Shown: positions 44,867 through 53,889, counted from the first letter of the stretch. The stretch is DNA of 64,000 nucleotides from an uncultured Collinsella sp. (GCA_938005465.1 CALLNU010000040.1:1-64000), one strand, 5' to 3'. Made by a program: numbers and translations. Notes: a model not told the origin generated them from the sequence alone.

Positions 44867-45553
44867 CTACCTCCTTTGGTTGATGAGGTCCTCGATTATC
44901 GAGACGACCTCGTCGATGGTGTGGGCGGTGGAGTCGACGTGCACGGCGTCCTCGGCGGGCACGAGCGGCGCGACCTCTCGGCTGCTGTCGAGCTTGTCGC
45001 GCTGCTTGAGGGCATCGAGGGTCTCGTCGACCTCGGCTTCGAGCTGCTCTTCGCTGAGCAGCTGGGCGTCGTTTTGGTGGCGCTGCAGCACGCGGCGACG
45101 GGCGCGCTCGCGCGGGTCGGCGGTCAGGAACACTTTGACCTTCGCGTTGGGGAATACGACGGTGCCGATGTCGCGACCCTCGGCCACGATATCGCGGTCC
45201 TCGGCGGCACGACGCTGGTGGATGAGCATGGCGGCGCGCACGCCCGGGTAGGCCGAGACCTTGGAGACGTTGGCGTCTACCTGTGGGGTGCGGATGGCAA
45301 CCGATGCGTCCTTACCGTCGATAGTAAGGCGCGTGTCCTCGCCGGTGCCGTTGGTAAAGCGGATTTCGATCTGCTCGGCGAGGGCGTCGATGGCCGCCTC
45401 GTCGTCCAGGTCGATGCCGCGGTCGAGCGCGGCGAAGGTGACGGCGCGATACATGGCGCCCGTGTCGAGCTTGTTAAAGCCCAGCTGTCGGGCGATCTCC
45501 TTGGCGATGGTGGACTTGCCGGAACCGGCGGGGCCGTCGATGGCGACGATCAT
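44867..45553 (-). CDS. cmk: Cytidylate kinase
   Basis: A 228-residue kinase converting CMP and dCMP to diphosphates. The P-loop GPAGSGKSTIAK is at residue 7, LDTGAMYRA follows, and DIGTVVFPNAKVKVFLTADPRERARRR is the NMP-binding and lid region. Order rluB-cmk-plsC-ispH-der is conserved in many actinobacteria and clostridia. Confidence 0.96.
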   Translation of the reverse strand: MIVAIDGPAGSGKSTIAKEIARQLGFNKLDTGAMYRAVTFAALDRGIDLDDEAAIDALAEQIEIRFTNGTGEDTRLTIDGKDASVAIRTPQVDANVSKVSAYPGVRAAMLIHQRRAAEDRDIVAEGRDIGTVVFPNAKVKVFLTADPRERARRRVLQRHQNDAQLLSEEQLEAEVDETLDALKQRDKLDSSREVAPLVPAEDAVHVDSTAHTIDEVVSIIEDLINQRR

Positions 45554-45619
45554 GTAATGCTTCCTTTCGGTGGTTGACGTGCTGGTATAGGACGCGGGCG
45601 TTGCTTTCTGGCGGGCTGG

Positions 45620-46591
45620 CTATCCCGTGTAGCGCTCGCGGTAGGTGTTGCGCTTGGGCGCGGAGCCGTGGCTGCCGTGGTGACGCGTACGGGTCGCGGG
45701 GGTTTCCTGGGGCTTGTCACCGCGCTTGGAGGCAGCTTGCTTAGGCGGGATGCCGCCGGCCTTGAGGATTTGCACCTCGCGGTCGGTGAGCTCGCGCCAC
45801 GAGCCCTTGGCCACGTCCTTGAGCTCCAGGCCGGCAAAGTTACAGCGATGCAGGCGGATCACCGGGTGGTGAATCTTGCTCAGCATGCGTTTGACCTGGT
45901 TCTTGCGGCCCTCGCGGATGATAACCTCCACGGCGGTGGTGCCGGGCTTTACGCCTTGCGGAGCCACGGCCTCGGCCTCGCGCGCGTTAATGACGCGGCA
46001 GATTGCCGGCTGGCACAGGCCGTCGTCGAGCTCGATGCCGCGACGGAGTGGTTCCAAGTCACGATCGGTCAGGTGGCCGTCCACCAGCGCCTGATAGGTC
46101 TTGTAGACGTGCTTGCTGGGATGCAGCAGATCCTGCGACAGGTCGCCGTCGGTGGTAAAGAGCAAAAGGCCCGTAGTGTCGCGGTCCAGGCGACCCACCG
46201 GGAAGAGCCCCGGAAATCGGTCGCGCGGAACCAGGTCCGCCACACAGGGGCGCTCCTGCGGGTCGCTCATGGTGGTGAGGTAGCCGGTCGGCTTATAGAG
46301 CATCAGGTACACGGCGCCCTGGTTGAGCTTGACGGGCATGCCGTCGACCTCGATGCGGTCGCGGTCCACATCGACCTTGGTGCCCAGCTCGGTCGCGACC
46401 TGGCCGTTGACGGTCACGCGGCCTGCGGTCATCAGGTCCTCCGAGCCGCGGCGGCTCGCCACGCCCGCGCGCGCCAAAAAGCGCTGCAGGCGCATCGTGT
46501 GCGGGTAGACGGGCTGGGCGTCACCTGTGGGCGCCGTAGTGTCCGTGGCGCTTGCGATGCGTGTCTCCACTGCTTCGTTAATCCTCGTCAT
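45620..46591 (-). CDS. rluB: Pseudouridine synthase RluB/RsuA family
   Basis: A 323-residue enzyme that isomerises uridine in 23S rRNA (RluB type). The N-terminal S4 domain (MRLQRFLARAGVASRR) is followed by the catalytic GRLDRDTTGLLLFT with its aspartate, and by GRKNQVKRM. The C-terminus has a basic tail of about 50 residues. The ATG at 46591 overlaps scpB; the first 30 residues are non-conserved and the ATG of MRLQRF is another possible start. Confidence 0.9.
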   Translation of the reverse strand: MTRINEAVETRIASATDTTAPTGDAQPVYPHTMRLQRFLARAGVASRRGSEDLMTAGRVTVNGQVATELGTKVDVDRDRIEVDGMPVKLNQGAVYLMLYKPTGYLTTMSDPQERPCVADLVPRDRFPGLFPVGRLDRDTTGLLLFTTDGDLSQDLLHPSKHVYKTYQALVDGHLTDRDLEPLRRGIELDDGLCQPAICRVINAREAEAVAPQGVKPGTTAVEVIIREGRKNQVKRMLSKIHHPVIRLHRCNFAGLELKDVAKGSWRELTDREVQILKAGGIPPKQAASKRGDKPQETPATRTRHHGSHGSAPKRNTYRERYTG

Positions 46592-47297
46592 GCATGTCCT
46601 CCGAGGTAACGCCGGTGGGCAGAAGCTCCTCGCCATCGGTAACCTCAACATCGGTATCAATCAGTTCGCGCTCTTCGTCCAGATCTTCGGCCTGCTCCTC
46701 GAGCGTGGACTGAATGCTGCGGCCGCTCAGGCGCTCGCGGATAAACTGACGCGACTGCTCGTCGGGGGCAAACTGCTCCAGGTCGGGCAGGTCGCGGGTG
46801 GAGCGCAAGCCGAACTTTTCCAAGAAGGCGTTGGTCGTGCCGTAGATGATGGCCTGACCGCGCTGGGGGTCGCGGCCGAGCTCGCGCACCAGGCCCTTGT
46901 CCACGAGCGACGCAATGACGCCGTCGGAGTTGACGCCGCGGATGCCCTTGACCACCTCGCGCGTGACGGGTTGGTGGTAGGCGATGACGGCCAGGGTCTC
47001 GAGCGCCGCCTGCGACAGTTTTTGCGTGTCCCAGCTCAACACGTAGGCCTCGACCACATCGTGGTAGGCGGGGTGCGTGAACAGGCGCCAGCCGCCGGCG
47101 ACCTCGCGCAGCTGAAAGCCGCGATTGGCCTCCTCGTACTCAACTTTGAGCTCGGCCAACAGTGACGCGCACTCGCCCGGGGCGATATCCAGCGCACCTG
47201 CCAGCGCGGGCGCGCTGACGGGGTCGCTCGACACCAGCAGCAGCGCCTCGAGGGCGCCTTTGAGGCTGTTTGCCTCTAGCGTAGAAAAGCTTGACAT
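46578..47297 (-). CDS. scpB: Segregation and condensation protein B
   Basis: A 239-residue winged-helix kleisin-interacting protein of the SMC-ScpAB condensin. The core LKGALEALLLVSSDPVSAPALA and the second winged helix (LAVIAYHQPVTREVVKGIRGVNSD) are diagnostic. An acidic C-terminal tail is extra. It follows scpA by 11 bases. Confidence 0.94.
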   Translation of the reverse strand: MSSFSTLEANSLKGALEALLLVSSDPVSAPALAGALDIAPGECASLLAELKVEYEEANRGFQLREVAGGWRLFTHPAYHDVVEAYVLSWDTQKLSQAALETLAVIAYHQPVTREVVKGIRGVNSDGVIASLVDKGLVRELGRDPQRGQAIIYGTTNAFLEKFGLRSTRDLPDLEQFAPDEQSRQFIRERLSGRSIQSTLEEQAEDLDEERELIDTDVEVTDGEELLPTGVTSEDMHDED

Positions 47298-47308
47298 GGT
47301 TGCCGCTC

Positions 47309-48118
47309 CTATTCGGTGAGCTCGGGGCCCTCGCCGGGAGCGTATGCCTCGGCGCCCTCGACGCGGTTGATTTGAATGGTTCCAAAAATCTTGTCCTGGC
47401 TCAGCGTAAGCGAGCCGCGCTTGGCGAGCTCGAGCATGGCCAGGAAGGTGACAACGAGCTGCTCAGTCGTGGCGTCGCCGTCCAACAGCTCGCGGAAGGT
47501 GCAGGATTGGTGCGCCATGGTAAAGCGGTCGACCGATGCCACCGTCAGGTCGAGCGGCACGCGATGCGGTGCCACGTGCTCGGCCTCCAGCAGGAAGGTC
47601 TGGCGCTTGCCGTCCAGGTCGGCGCAGATGACGGCCAGGCCGCGCAAGGTAATGCCGGCCAGGTAGTCGGGCATAAGGCCTAGGAACTCGGGGTCGGGGC
47701 CGGCCACGCGCGGATGCATGCGGCTTTCGGCCTGCATGCGCGCGCCAAGGGCCGCCGCCGCGCCCTTAAACTGCTTGTAGGCGATCAGGCGCTGGATCAG
47801 GACCTCGCGCAGAGCATCGCCGTCGAGCGCGCTGAGCTCCTCGAGGTCTTCGTCGTCCTCGTCATCGTCGACGGATTTACTGGGTTCCTCCTGGGGCACC
47901 AGCGAGGCAGCCTTGATGTCCAAAAGGGTTGCCGCGACCAGCAAAAAATCGCTCGCCACGTCCAGGTCCAGCGCCTCGATGCGCTCGGCCTCGGCAAGGT
48001 ATTGCTCGGCCACCTCGCTGATCGAGATGGCGCCGATATCAACTTTTTGGCGGGTTACCAGCTGCAGCAGCAGGTCGAACGGTCCGCTGTAGACCTGCGT
48101 CGACACGCGATACGACAT
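47309..48118 (-). CDS. scpA: Segregation and condensation protein A
   Basis: A 269-residue kleisin that bridges SMC heads. The N-terminal SMC-neck-binding helix (SGPFDLLLQLVTRQKVDIGAISI) is clear, a central acidic linker contains EDDEDDEDLEE-like residues, and a C-terminal winged helix binds the other head. AAAGGAGG precedes the start. The smc gene is not in this window. Confidence 0.93.
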   Translation of the reverse strand: MSYRVSTQVYSGPFDLLLQLVTRQKVDIGAISISEVAEQYLAEAERIEALDLDVASDFLLVAATLLDIKAASLVPQEEPSKSVDDDEDDEDLEELSALDGDALREVLIQRLIAYKQFKGAAAALGARMQAESRMHPRVAGPDPEFLGLMPDYLAGITLRGLAVICADLDGKRQTFLLEAEHVAPHRVPLDLTVASVDRFTMAHQSCTFRELLDGDATTEQLVVTFLAMLELAKRGSLTLSQDKIFGTIQINRVEGAEAYAPGEGPELTE

Positions 48119-48202
48119 TTTCGACCTCCTTTGACGGCGCCTTCGCGGCGCGGTTTGGGTGCATGTTGCAACCGTTTTGCACGGTCGACCTGTAAGTTTA
48201 CC

Positions 48203-48886
48203 CTAGATGCCGGCGATTGCGAAGTTGAGCAGCTGCTCCGCCAGCGGATACACGGTAACGTCGAAATAGCGGCCGATTACGTCGATGCCGGTCCACATGG
48301 GCAGCAAGTACAGCACGATGATAAGGATCGGCATGGCGTATTGCTGCAGGCGATAGTAGTTGGCGAGCGCCTTGCCCTTGAGGAACGGTACGATGATCGA
48401 CGAGCCGTCGAGCGGCGGGATCGGGATGAGGTTAAAGAACGCGAGCGACAGGTTGACCACGATAAAGGTGGCACCGAAGTTCATGATTTGGGACGCCACG
48501 GCAAAGGACATGCTGGTATAGAGGTTGCTGTACGTTGCGTGCATGAGAGCGGCCGCAAGGCATGCCAGCGCGATGTTCGATGCGGGACCGGCTGCGCTCA
48601 CCAGAACCTCGTCGCGCTTGGGGTGCTTAAGGTTGTTGAGGTAGACGGGCACCGGCTTGGCAAAGGCGAACACCGGGCCGCCGGCCGCGAGCATAAGCAG
48701 CGGCAGGATGATGGTGCCAAACGGGTCGATATGGTTGAGCGGGTTGAGCGAGACACGGCCGCGCGAGCGGGCCGTCTTGTCGCCGAGTGCCCAGGCCGCG
48801 GCGGCGTGCGCGCTCTCGTGGATCACGATGCCGACGATGACGGCGACGGCGCTCGCGAGCAAGTTCATGAAGTAGCTGCTGGACAT
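48203..48886 (-). CDS. Site-2 protease family (M50) membrane metalloprotease
   Basis: A 227-residue polytopic membrane protein of the M50 group III (YwhC-like). The zinc motif HESAHA lies in the first helix, and NLIPIPPLDGS carries the third ligand aspartate. About six hydrophobic segments. It lies upstream of scpA as in many Firmicutes; substrate unknown. Confidence 0.88.
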   Translation of the reverse strand: MSSSYFMNLLASAVAVIVGIVIHESAHAAAAWALGDKTARSRGRVSLNPLNHIDPFGTIILPLLMLAAGGPVFAFAKPVPVYLNNLKHPKRDEVLVSAAGPASNIALACLAAALMHATYSNLYTSMSFAVASQIMNFGATFIVVNLSLAFFNLIPIPPLDGSSIIVPFLKGKALANYYRLQQYAMPILIIVLYLLPMWTGIDVIGRYFDVTVYPLAEQLLNFAIAGI

Positions 48887-48895
48887 GGCGATCCC

Positions 48896-49192
48896 CTAGC
48901 GGACGCGGCGCGAGGCGCGCGTGAGCAGGTAGTCGGCCACAAACAGGATGACGGCCACGATGGCGTAATCCAAGCGGAACACGCCGCCAAAGGGCGACGT
49001 GATGACACCGTACCCGGCAATGGAGCTCGGCAGCGCGCGCGAAAGCTCAACGACAAAGCCAACGATCTGCAGCTTGGCAGTGAGGCCGCTAAAGCACAGC
49101 AGCACGGTCATCGCGCTCATAAAGATGCCGCAGATGCGACAGACAATGGCGATGATGCTCATCGCCACGGCAGCGGCTTTACGAGAGTTCAC
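48896..49192 (-). CDS. Small membrane protein of unknown function
   Basis: A 98-residue protein with two or three hydrophobic segments ([21 protein letters not shown] and [15 protein letters not shown]). I place the start at the GTG at 49192, eight bases after GAGGAG and inside the end of the ABC-F gene; the ATG at 49162 is possible. I do not recognise a family. It sits between the ABC-F and M50 genes with a 9-base gap. Confidence 0.55.
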   Translation of the reverse strand: MNSRKAAAVAMSIIAIVCRICGIFMSAMTVLLCFSGLTAKLQIVGFVVELSRALPSSIAGYGVITSPFGGVFRLDYAIVAVILFVADYLLTRASRRVR

Positions 49193-51212
49193 GCGCGGTC
49201 TCCTCTTCGATCTGGGTGGAAAGCTCCAGCCAATCGTCCTCGAGCTTGGGCAGCTCCTGCTTAAGGCCGTTATATTCCCCCAGCGCGGCGTTGAACTTGT
49301 CCTGATCGGCATAAAGTTCTTCGCTTGCCATCAATTCCATAAGCTCGTCATAGCGGGCACGCTTCTTGTCGAGCTCCGTCTCGATCTTCTTGAGCTGGTT
49401 GCGCACACCCTTGAGCTTTTTGTTGAGCGCGGCGCGGGCCTGGGCCTCGGCACGCTTTTGCTCCTTGGTCTTTTTGCCCTCCGCAGGCTTAGGCGCCGCG
49501 GCGGGGATTTCGGCCTGGGCGGCGCTGGCTTTGGTGGACTTAGCCGCGGCGGGAGCACTCTCCCCTGCCGCCTCGGCGGCGGCGCGGGCCGCGAGGTCCT
49601 CGCGCTTGTAGAGGTAATAGTCGTAATCGCCGTCGTAGACCGTGACCTTGCCGTCGCGGATGTCGATGACGCGGTTGGCCACGGCGCGCACCAGGTGCTC
49701 GTCGTGGCTGATCAGCACGATGGTTCCGGGGAAGTTTTGCAGGGCGTTCTCGAGCATGTCCACCGAGTCGATGTCCAGGTGGTTGGTGGGCTCGTCCAGG
49801 CACAGGAGCGCCTCGGGGGCCACAAGCATCTTGGCGAGCGCCAGGCGCGCCTTTTCGCCGCCGGAGAGGACACGGACCTGCTTTTCGATTGCGTCGTTGT
49901 CGCTAAACAGGAAGGCGCCCAGCAGGCTGCGCTGCTGCGGCACGGTCCACTTGGGCGTGACGGTGTCGATTTCTTGCAGGACGGTGTTGGACTCTGTCAT
50001 GCCCTCGAGTGCGTGCTGGGCGTAGTAGGCTACGCCCACGTTGGTGCCCAGATCGCGGGTGCCGGTGGTGGGCGGCTCCAGGCCGGCGAGGATCTTCATG
50101 AGCGTGGACTTGCCGGCGCCGTTAGGGCCGACGAGCGCCACGTGTTCACCGCGGTAGAGTTTGAGGTCGATGCCGCTGTAGATGTGCTTGTCGCCGTAGG
50201 ACTTGGAGACGCCCTCCAGGCCCACGACCATATCGCCGGAGCGCGGCGGATCGGGGAACTTAAAGTCGATGTGCTTGTGACCCTCGGGCAGGATGACGAG
50301 CTCCTTTTTGATCTGCTCGATCTTGCGAATGCGCTCCTGCGCCTGGGCGGCCTTGGTGGGCTTGTAGCGGAACTTGTCGACGAAGACCTGCATGTGGGCG
50401 ATGTCGCGCTCCTGGGCGGCGCGCTTGGCGCGCATCTGCTCCAGGTTGTCCTCGCGCTGCTTGAGGTAGCTGCTGTAGTTGCCGGTGTAGGTGGTCACGC
50501 GACGGTTTTCGAGTGCGGCGACGTGGTCGACGCAGGCGTCCATGAAGGCGCGGTCGTGGCTGACGATGAGGACGGCGCCGTCGTAGTTGGCGATAAAGCC
50601 GCGCAGCCACTGGACGCTTTCGAGGTCCAGGTGGTTGGTGGGCTCGTCCAGAAGCAGCAGGTCGGGGTGGCGCAGGAAGAGCTTGGCAAGCGCAATGCGC
50701 ATCTGCCAGCCGCCCGAGAACTCGGAGCACGGGCGCTCAAAATCGGTGACCTTAAAGCCCAGGCCGGACAGGATTTTGCGCGCGTTGCTCTCGAGCTCGT
50801 AGCCGCCCAGGTGCTCAAAGCGGTCCTGGACCTGGCCATACTCGTTAAGGAGTGCGTCGACGTCCTTGCCCTGCTCGGAGAGCTCGGTGATCTGGGCCTG
50901 CAGCTCGTTGGCGCGCTCGCCCATGCGGCGGATTTCCTTGGCGGCAGCCATGACCTCGGCAAGGATGGTGGTGTCCTTCTGCTCAAGGTTGGTTTCCTGC
51001 TCCAGGTAGCCTACCTGGCAGTCCTTTGCATACTGGACCATGCCGGCGTCGGGGCTGTCGATGCCCATGATGATCTTGAGCATGGTGGTTTTGCCGGCGC
51101 CGTTGGGTCCCACGAGCGCAAAACGCTCGCCGGGGTTGATCTGGAAGGACGCGCCACTAAAGAGGACGCGCGCGCCGAAACTTTTTTCGATCTTGTCGAC
51201 CAGGAGGATCAT
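49179..51212 (-). CDS. ABC-F family ATPase (Uup/EttA type)
   Basis: A 677-residue cytoplasmic protein with two ABC domains in one chain and no membrane part. The first Walker A is GPNGAGKTT near residue 35 and the second GPNGAGKST; two LSGG/FSGG signatures (EFSGGWQMR and VLSGGEKAR) and the linker between them are present. A charged C-terminal coiled coil (residues 560-677, Ala/Lys-rich) resembles Uup. ABC-F proteins act on ribosomes, and some give antibiotic resistance; which applies is not clear. Its first 25 bases recur at 52023-52047. Confidence 0.92.
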   Translation of the reverse strand: MILLVDKIEKSFGARVLFSGASFQINPGERFALVGPNGAGKTTMLKIIMGIDSPDAGMVQYAKDCQVGYLEQETNLEQKDTTILAEVMAAAKEIRRMGERANELQAQITELSEQGKDVDALLNEYGQVQDRFEHLGGYELESNARKILSGLGFKVTDFERPCSEFSGGWQMRIALAKLFLRHPDLLLLDEPTNHLDLESVQWLRGFIANYDGAVLIVSHDRAFMDACVDHVAALENRRVTTYTGNYSSYLKQREDNLEQMRAKRAAQERDIAHMQVFVDKFRYKPTKAAQAQERIRKIEQIKKELVILPEGHKHIDFKFPDPPRSGDMVVGLEGVSKSYGDKHIYSGIDLKLYRGEHVALVGPNGAGKSTLMKILAGLEPPTTGTRDLGTNVGVAYYAQHALEGMTESNTVLQEIDTVTPKWTVPQQRSLLGAFLFSDNDAIEKQVRVLSGGEKARLALAKMLVAPEALLCLDEPTNHLDIDSVDMLENALQNFPGTIVLISHDEHLVRAVANRVIDIRDGKVTVYDGDYDYYLYKREDLAARAAAEAAGESAPAAAKSTKASAAQAEIPAAAPKPAEGKKTKEQKRAEAQARAALNKKLKGVRNQLKKIETELDKKRARYDELMELMASEELYADQDKFNAALGEYNGLKQELPKLEDDWLELSTQIEEETARELS

Positions 51213-51242
51213 GGTGCCGCCTTTGACCTTGTGTGCCTATAT

Positions 51243-51274
51243 GAAAAAAGGCCCCAACTTGCGTTGGAGCCTCA
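51243..51274 (-). terminator. Terminator of tRNA-Ala copy 1
   Basis: GGCTCCAAC and GTTGGGGCC pair around GCAA on the - strand and are followed by TTTTTT. Confidence 0.85.
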
Positions 51275-51287
51275 TTCAATGCTCGGG

Positions 51288-51360
51288 TGGAGACGAGGGG
51301 GATCGAACCCCTGACCTCTTGACTGCCAGTCAAGCGCTCTCCCAGCTGAGCTACGCCCCC
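51288..51360 (-). tRNA. tRNA-Ala(GGC), copy 1
   Basis: Acceptor GGGGGCG pairs with CGTCTCC (two G-U pairs), the anticodon loop CTGGCAG gives anticodon GGC, and the T-arm is GGGGTTCGATCCCC. The 3' bases read ACCC, so CCA is not fully encoded. A second identical copy lies at 52123-52195. Confidence 0.95.
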
Positions 51361-51372
51361 GTGCGAAGAAGT

Positions 51373-51401
51373 ACTATACGGGAACTCGGACGGCGATGCA
51401 A
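51373..51401 (-). promoter_or_regulatory. Promoter of tRNA-Ala copy 1
   Basis: On the - strand, TTGCAT and TATAGT are 17 bases apart, with the tRNA beginning 12 bases later. Confidence 0.75.
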
Positions 51402-51487
51402 GGACAATTTTGGAAAAACTTTCCTGGGGCGGCGGCGCGGATGCGGGACGGACTCGAGAGCGATGGGCCCGCGATGCCCGACTAAGT

Positions 51488-51533
51488 CCGCGGGGCGCGC
51501 CCCGCGGGAGGGCGGCGCTGCCGCCGCCCTCCC
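51488..51533. repeat. GC-rich double palindrome, copy 1
   Basis: A perfect 20-base palindrome (CCGCGGGGCG and its complement, 51488-51507) is followed at once by 12-bp arms GGGAGGGCGGCG and CGCCGCCCTCCC. The same pair recurs at 52334-52375. The surrounding 51402-51564 has no gene. Confidence 0.8.
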
Positions 51534-51564
51534 ATCAGGCTCCACTCCGCCCGCCCCCGGGCCC

Positions 51565-51727
51565 CCGCCACGAAACCGGCCATCTACTACGTTTGGCCGG
51601 CATCCCCCGACCATGGCGTCTCGGACAGAAATAAAACCGCAGGTAGACGGCCTGCGGTTTTCGTGAAATACGGGGTATGGTCTAGGAGTCGGGCTTAAAC
51701 GTAGTAGATGGGCCGGTTTCGTGGCGG
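51565..51727. repeat. 163-nt long-arm stem element, copy 1
   Basis: Left arm 51565-51594 and right arm 51697-51727 are complementary apart from one extra base (CCACGAAACCGGC, CATCTACTACGTTT and their complements). The 77-base core at 51604-51680 aligns without gaps with that of copy 2 at about 56 of 77 positions. The core holds CCGCAGG/CCTGCGG, a small hairpin. Arms differ from copy 2 in sequence but not in design. Confidence 0.75.
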
Positions 51728-51813
51728 CGGCATCGCAGGCAGCCGACCGAGGGCGCCCGGAAGTGAGCAAGCAGGCTATTCGCAAGTGAAAACTACTGCC
51801 ATGAAAAAGAAAA

Positions 51814-51838
51814 CAGGCCAGACATATTGCCTGACCTG
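51814..51838 (-). terminator. Terminator of tRNA(CAU)
   Basis: A stem of about 10 bp with two mismatches (CAGGTCAGGC with GTCTGGCCTG on the - strand) is followed by TTTTC. Confidence 0.7.
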
Positions 51839-51848
51839 TTGAAAAACC

Positions 51849-51924
51849 TGGTGGGCCCTCCGGGATTCGAACCCAGAACCCAGGGATTATGAGTCCCCTG
51901 CGCTAACCGTTGCGCCAAGAGCCC
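51849..51924 (-). tRNA. tRNA with CAU anticodon (Ile2 or elongator Met)
   Basis: Acceptor GGGCTCT pairs with AGGGCCC, the anticodon loop is CTCATAA, and CCA is encoded. The body (GGGCTCTTGGCGCAACGGTTAGCGCA) looks like ileX-type tRNA-Ile2, whose C34 is lysidinylated, but elongator Met cannot be excluded by eye. Confidence 0.9.
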
Positions 51925-52122
51925 TTATAAAATGGCGCGTGCAATAGAGGCCAATTGAACAGGCCACCCATCTTGAACCACGACGTGAAATACTACCATG
52001 CACGCGGCGCCCGTTCAACGCACGATCTTGTCGACCAGGAGGATCATGGTGCCGCCTTTGACCTTGTGTGCCTATATGAAAAAAGGCCCCAACTTGCGTT
52101 GGAGCCTCATTCAATGCTCGGG

Positions 52123-52195
52123 TGGAGACGAGGGGGATCGAACCCCTGACCTCTTGACTGCCAGTCAAGCGCTCTCCCAGCTGAGCTACGCCCCC
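52123..52195 (-). tRNA. tRNA-Ala(GGC), copy 2
   Basis: Identical to copy 1 over its 73 bases, with the same terminator at 52078-52109. Confidence 0.95.
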
Positions 52196-52207
52196 GTGCG
52201 AAGAAGT

Positions 52208-52236
52208 ACTATACGGGAACTCCCCCGCCGATGCAA
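52208..52236 (-). promoter_or_regulatory. Promoter of tRNA-Ala copy 2
   Basis: The -35 TTGCAT and -10 TATAGT boxes and their 17-base spacing are kept, although several spacer bases differ from copy 1, so this copy is probably transcribed. Confidence 0.72.
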
Positions 52237-52333
52237 GGACAATTTTGGAAAAACTTTCCGGAGGCGCGGGCGCCGCTGGGACGAGAGCGCGGCGCGGACT
52301 CGAGGGCAAGGGACCCGTGATGCCGGATCCGGC

Positions 52334-52375
52334 CCGCGGGGCGCGCCCCGCGGGCGGCGGCGCTGCCGCCGCCCT
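52334..52375. repeat. GC-rich double palindrome, copy 2
   Basis: The same 20-base palindrome as at 51488-51507, followed by GGGCGGCGGCG and its complement. The surrounding 52237-52517 holds no gene I can support. Confidence 0.78.
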
Positions 52376-52517
52376 CCTCCCCGGCGCCCCCAGGGCATCT
52401 CGGGTTCCGCCGCTCGCCGGTTTTCGCTTCCACCCCACGGGCCGCCATCCGCCCAACGACCATCCCGCCGGCGCCGGGCCCATTATCGGGGCCAATCGCG
52501 CTCCCGCCGACCCGGCG

Positions 52518-52679
52518 ATTTCAAAACCATGCCGGTTTACGGGGCCAGGCCGGGAACCCCCGAGCATGCCGTAATCGGTAAAATCAAAACAGCAGGTAGA
52601 CGACTTGCGCATTCAGCGAAATGCAGGGTATGGACGGCCGGTCCGGGTCCAGCCCCGTAATCCGGCATGGTTTTGAAAT
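52518..52679. repeat. 162-nt long-arm stem element, copy 2
   Basis: Arms 52518-52547 and 52651-52679 are complementary with one mismatch (ATTTCAAAACCATGCCGG and its complement, then TTACGGGGC). The core 52557-52633 starts 39 bases from the left end, exactly as in copy 1, and has the same 77-base length. From 52680 to 52866 I see no gene. Confidence 0.75.
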
Positions 52680-52866
52680 GATACTAATTCACTAGCAGGA
52701 AAACTAGGTCGTTCTAGCGCCTTGTCGCCGGCTAATTTCCGAGTTCCAACCAGTTGCACAGAACATTTGCTCGCAGTCGCGTCTCGGCGCGCTTCATTGC
52801 CTCGGATTTGGCTTTATATCGAATCCCCAAACGACTGCAGACGCTTTTGACTATGGCGTCTAGCTG

Positions 52867-53889
52867 TTATTTGTCGTTAAGCATATCGTGGGTTACCAGG
52901 AACACATCGAAACCCATGCTCTGGAGCGCAGTCATGCGCTCCGCATCTTGGTCAAGTACCGCGCCTGACCCATGGATGACCTCACCTTGGATTTCGATAA
53001 TTGCTGCCTTCATTAGGATTGGGTTTACAATCACGATGTCACCGTAGCAAACCTTTTGACCTGCGATGCTTTGGGCTTCCTCGGATAGAGGGGTTAAATC
53101 GTTGAGGTATACGTATCTGAATCCTGAACCACCTAGACGTCGAGAACGACTTAGAAGCAGGACCCCCGCGACCTCGAGCGGAGACGCAGCAATGCCGATA
53201 ACCTGCTGAGCGGCATCATAAAACTGCTTTCCCCACATTTGACTTTTGACCTTTTCGGCGAATCGATGCAAGTCGCTCAGTTCGATGAGTGGCTTTCTCA
53301 TCCAAAGCGAAGTACCTTTGAGTTTCGTAACCTCTCTTCCATCCTCGCGATTGTTCGTTTGGCCTTCATTTGCTGGGACCTTTACGGTTGTGCGGGCATA
53401 AACTTGTTTCCAAGGAATCTCGTCTTCGCCTTCTCCAAGTTCGAACAGATCCTGCGTGCTGGAATTGCGATTCTCCTTTAACGCGATTTTTAACTGCATT
53501 TCGACAGCGGGGGTCGGCTCGAAAACAGAAAACCAGCCGCAAAGTTCGTACATAGCCAGTACGAGATCTATTTGGGACACAAAGCGTGTCATAGTAAATA
53601 ACGTGTTAAGCGGATTGGTGACGCTAAAGCCTAAATGAGTGTCGGTTGTTGTGCCGGTATCCGAAGCCCCTTCCCAGCGAATAGTGGAGCGCAATCCCGA
53701 GTGGTGATTACAACAACCTGGCGAAGCAACAGCGATAATCGGGGTCTTGAGGACATCGGTTACGAAAGGGGCTTGGGATAGGGCCCGCCAGCCGTCATCG
53801 GAGCTGGGTAGGCGCGGGTAGAGGTCATGCACCTGCGGTGGGCAGCGCCAGTAGCGGAATGCGGTGTTTGCGCAGACGATTTCGTCCAT
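52867..53889 (-). CDS. Unknown protein with DUF559/Vsr-like nuclease candidate domain
   Basis: A 340-residue protein. The N-terminus DEIVCANTAFRYWRCPPQVHDL resembles a coriobacterial family that I recall near AbiEi-like antitoxins. The C-terminal 90 residues (YGDIVIVNP..AAIIEIQGEVIH..DAERMTALQSMGFDVF) look like a PD-(D/E)XK nuclease fold of the DUF559 kind: an Asp, then an ExQ pair, then D..R..L...G. Start at ATG 53889 after GGGGAGG. Base composition is lower in GC than the neighbours, suggesting transfer. Nuclease activity is inferred. Confidence 0.6.
   Translation of the reverse strand: MDEIVCANTAFRYWRCPPQVHDLYPRLPSSDDGWRALSQAPFVTDVLKTPIIAVASPGCCNHHSGLRSTIRWEGASDTGTTTDTHLGFSVTNPLNTLFTMTRFVSQIDLVLAMYELCGWFSVFEPTPAVEMQLKIALKENRNSSTQDLFELGEGEDEIPWKQVYARTTVKVPANEGQTNNREDGREVTKLKGTSLWMRKPLIELSDLHRFAEKVKSQMWGKQFYDAAQQVIGIAASPLEVAGVLLLSRSRRLGGSGFRYVYLNDLTPLSEEAQSIAGQKVCYGDIVIVNPILMKAAIIEIQGEVIHGSGAVLDQDAERMTALQSMGFDVFLVTHDMLNDK

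Larger units (their letters stand above)
51188..51421. repeat. Direct repeat copy 1 (ABC-F start, tRNA-Ala, promoter)
   Basis: This segment recurs at 52023-52259 with a constant offset of 835 bases. The only differences I see inside are a few bases in the promoter spacer. It includes the first nine codons of the ABC-F gene, the tRNA-Ala terminator, tRNA-Ala and its promoter. Confidence 0.92.
52023..52259. repeat. Direct repeat copy 2 with ABC-F 5' scar
   Basis: Matches 51188-51421 at offset 835. Bases 52023-52047 are the first codons of the ABC-F gene without the rest, so the duplicate was copied outwards from inside that gene. Confidence 0.92.

Noticed and set aside
48203..50000. Long open frames opposite the ABC-F and scp genes (for example 48999-51314 +)
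   Set aside because: They are antisense shadows caused by GC-rich codon third positions; the - strand proteins are complete known families.
52245..52612. Frames of 60-240 codons through the GC palindromes near tRNA-Ala copy 2
   Set aside because: Arg/Pro/Ala-rich translation of palindromic DNA on both strands, with no ribosome binding sites.
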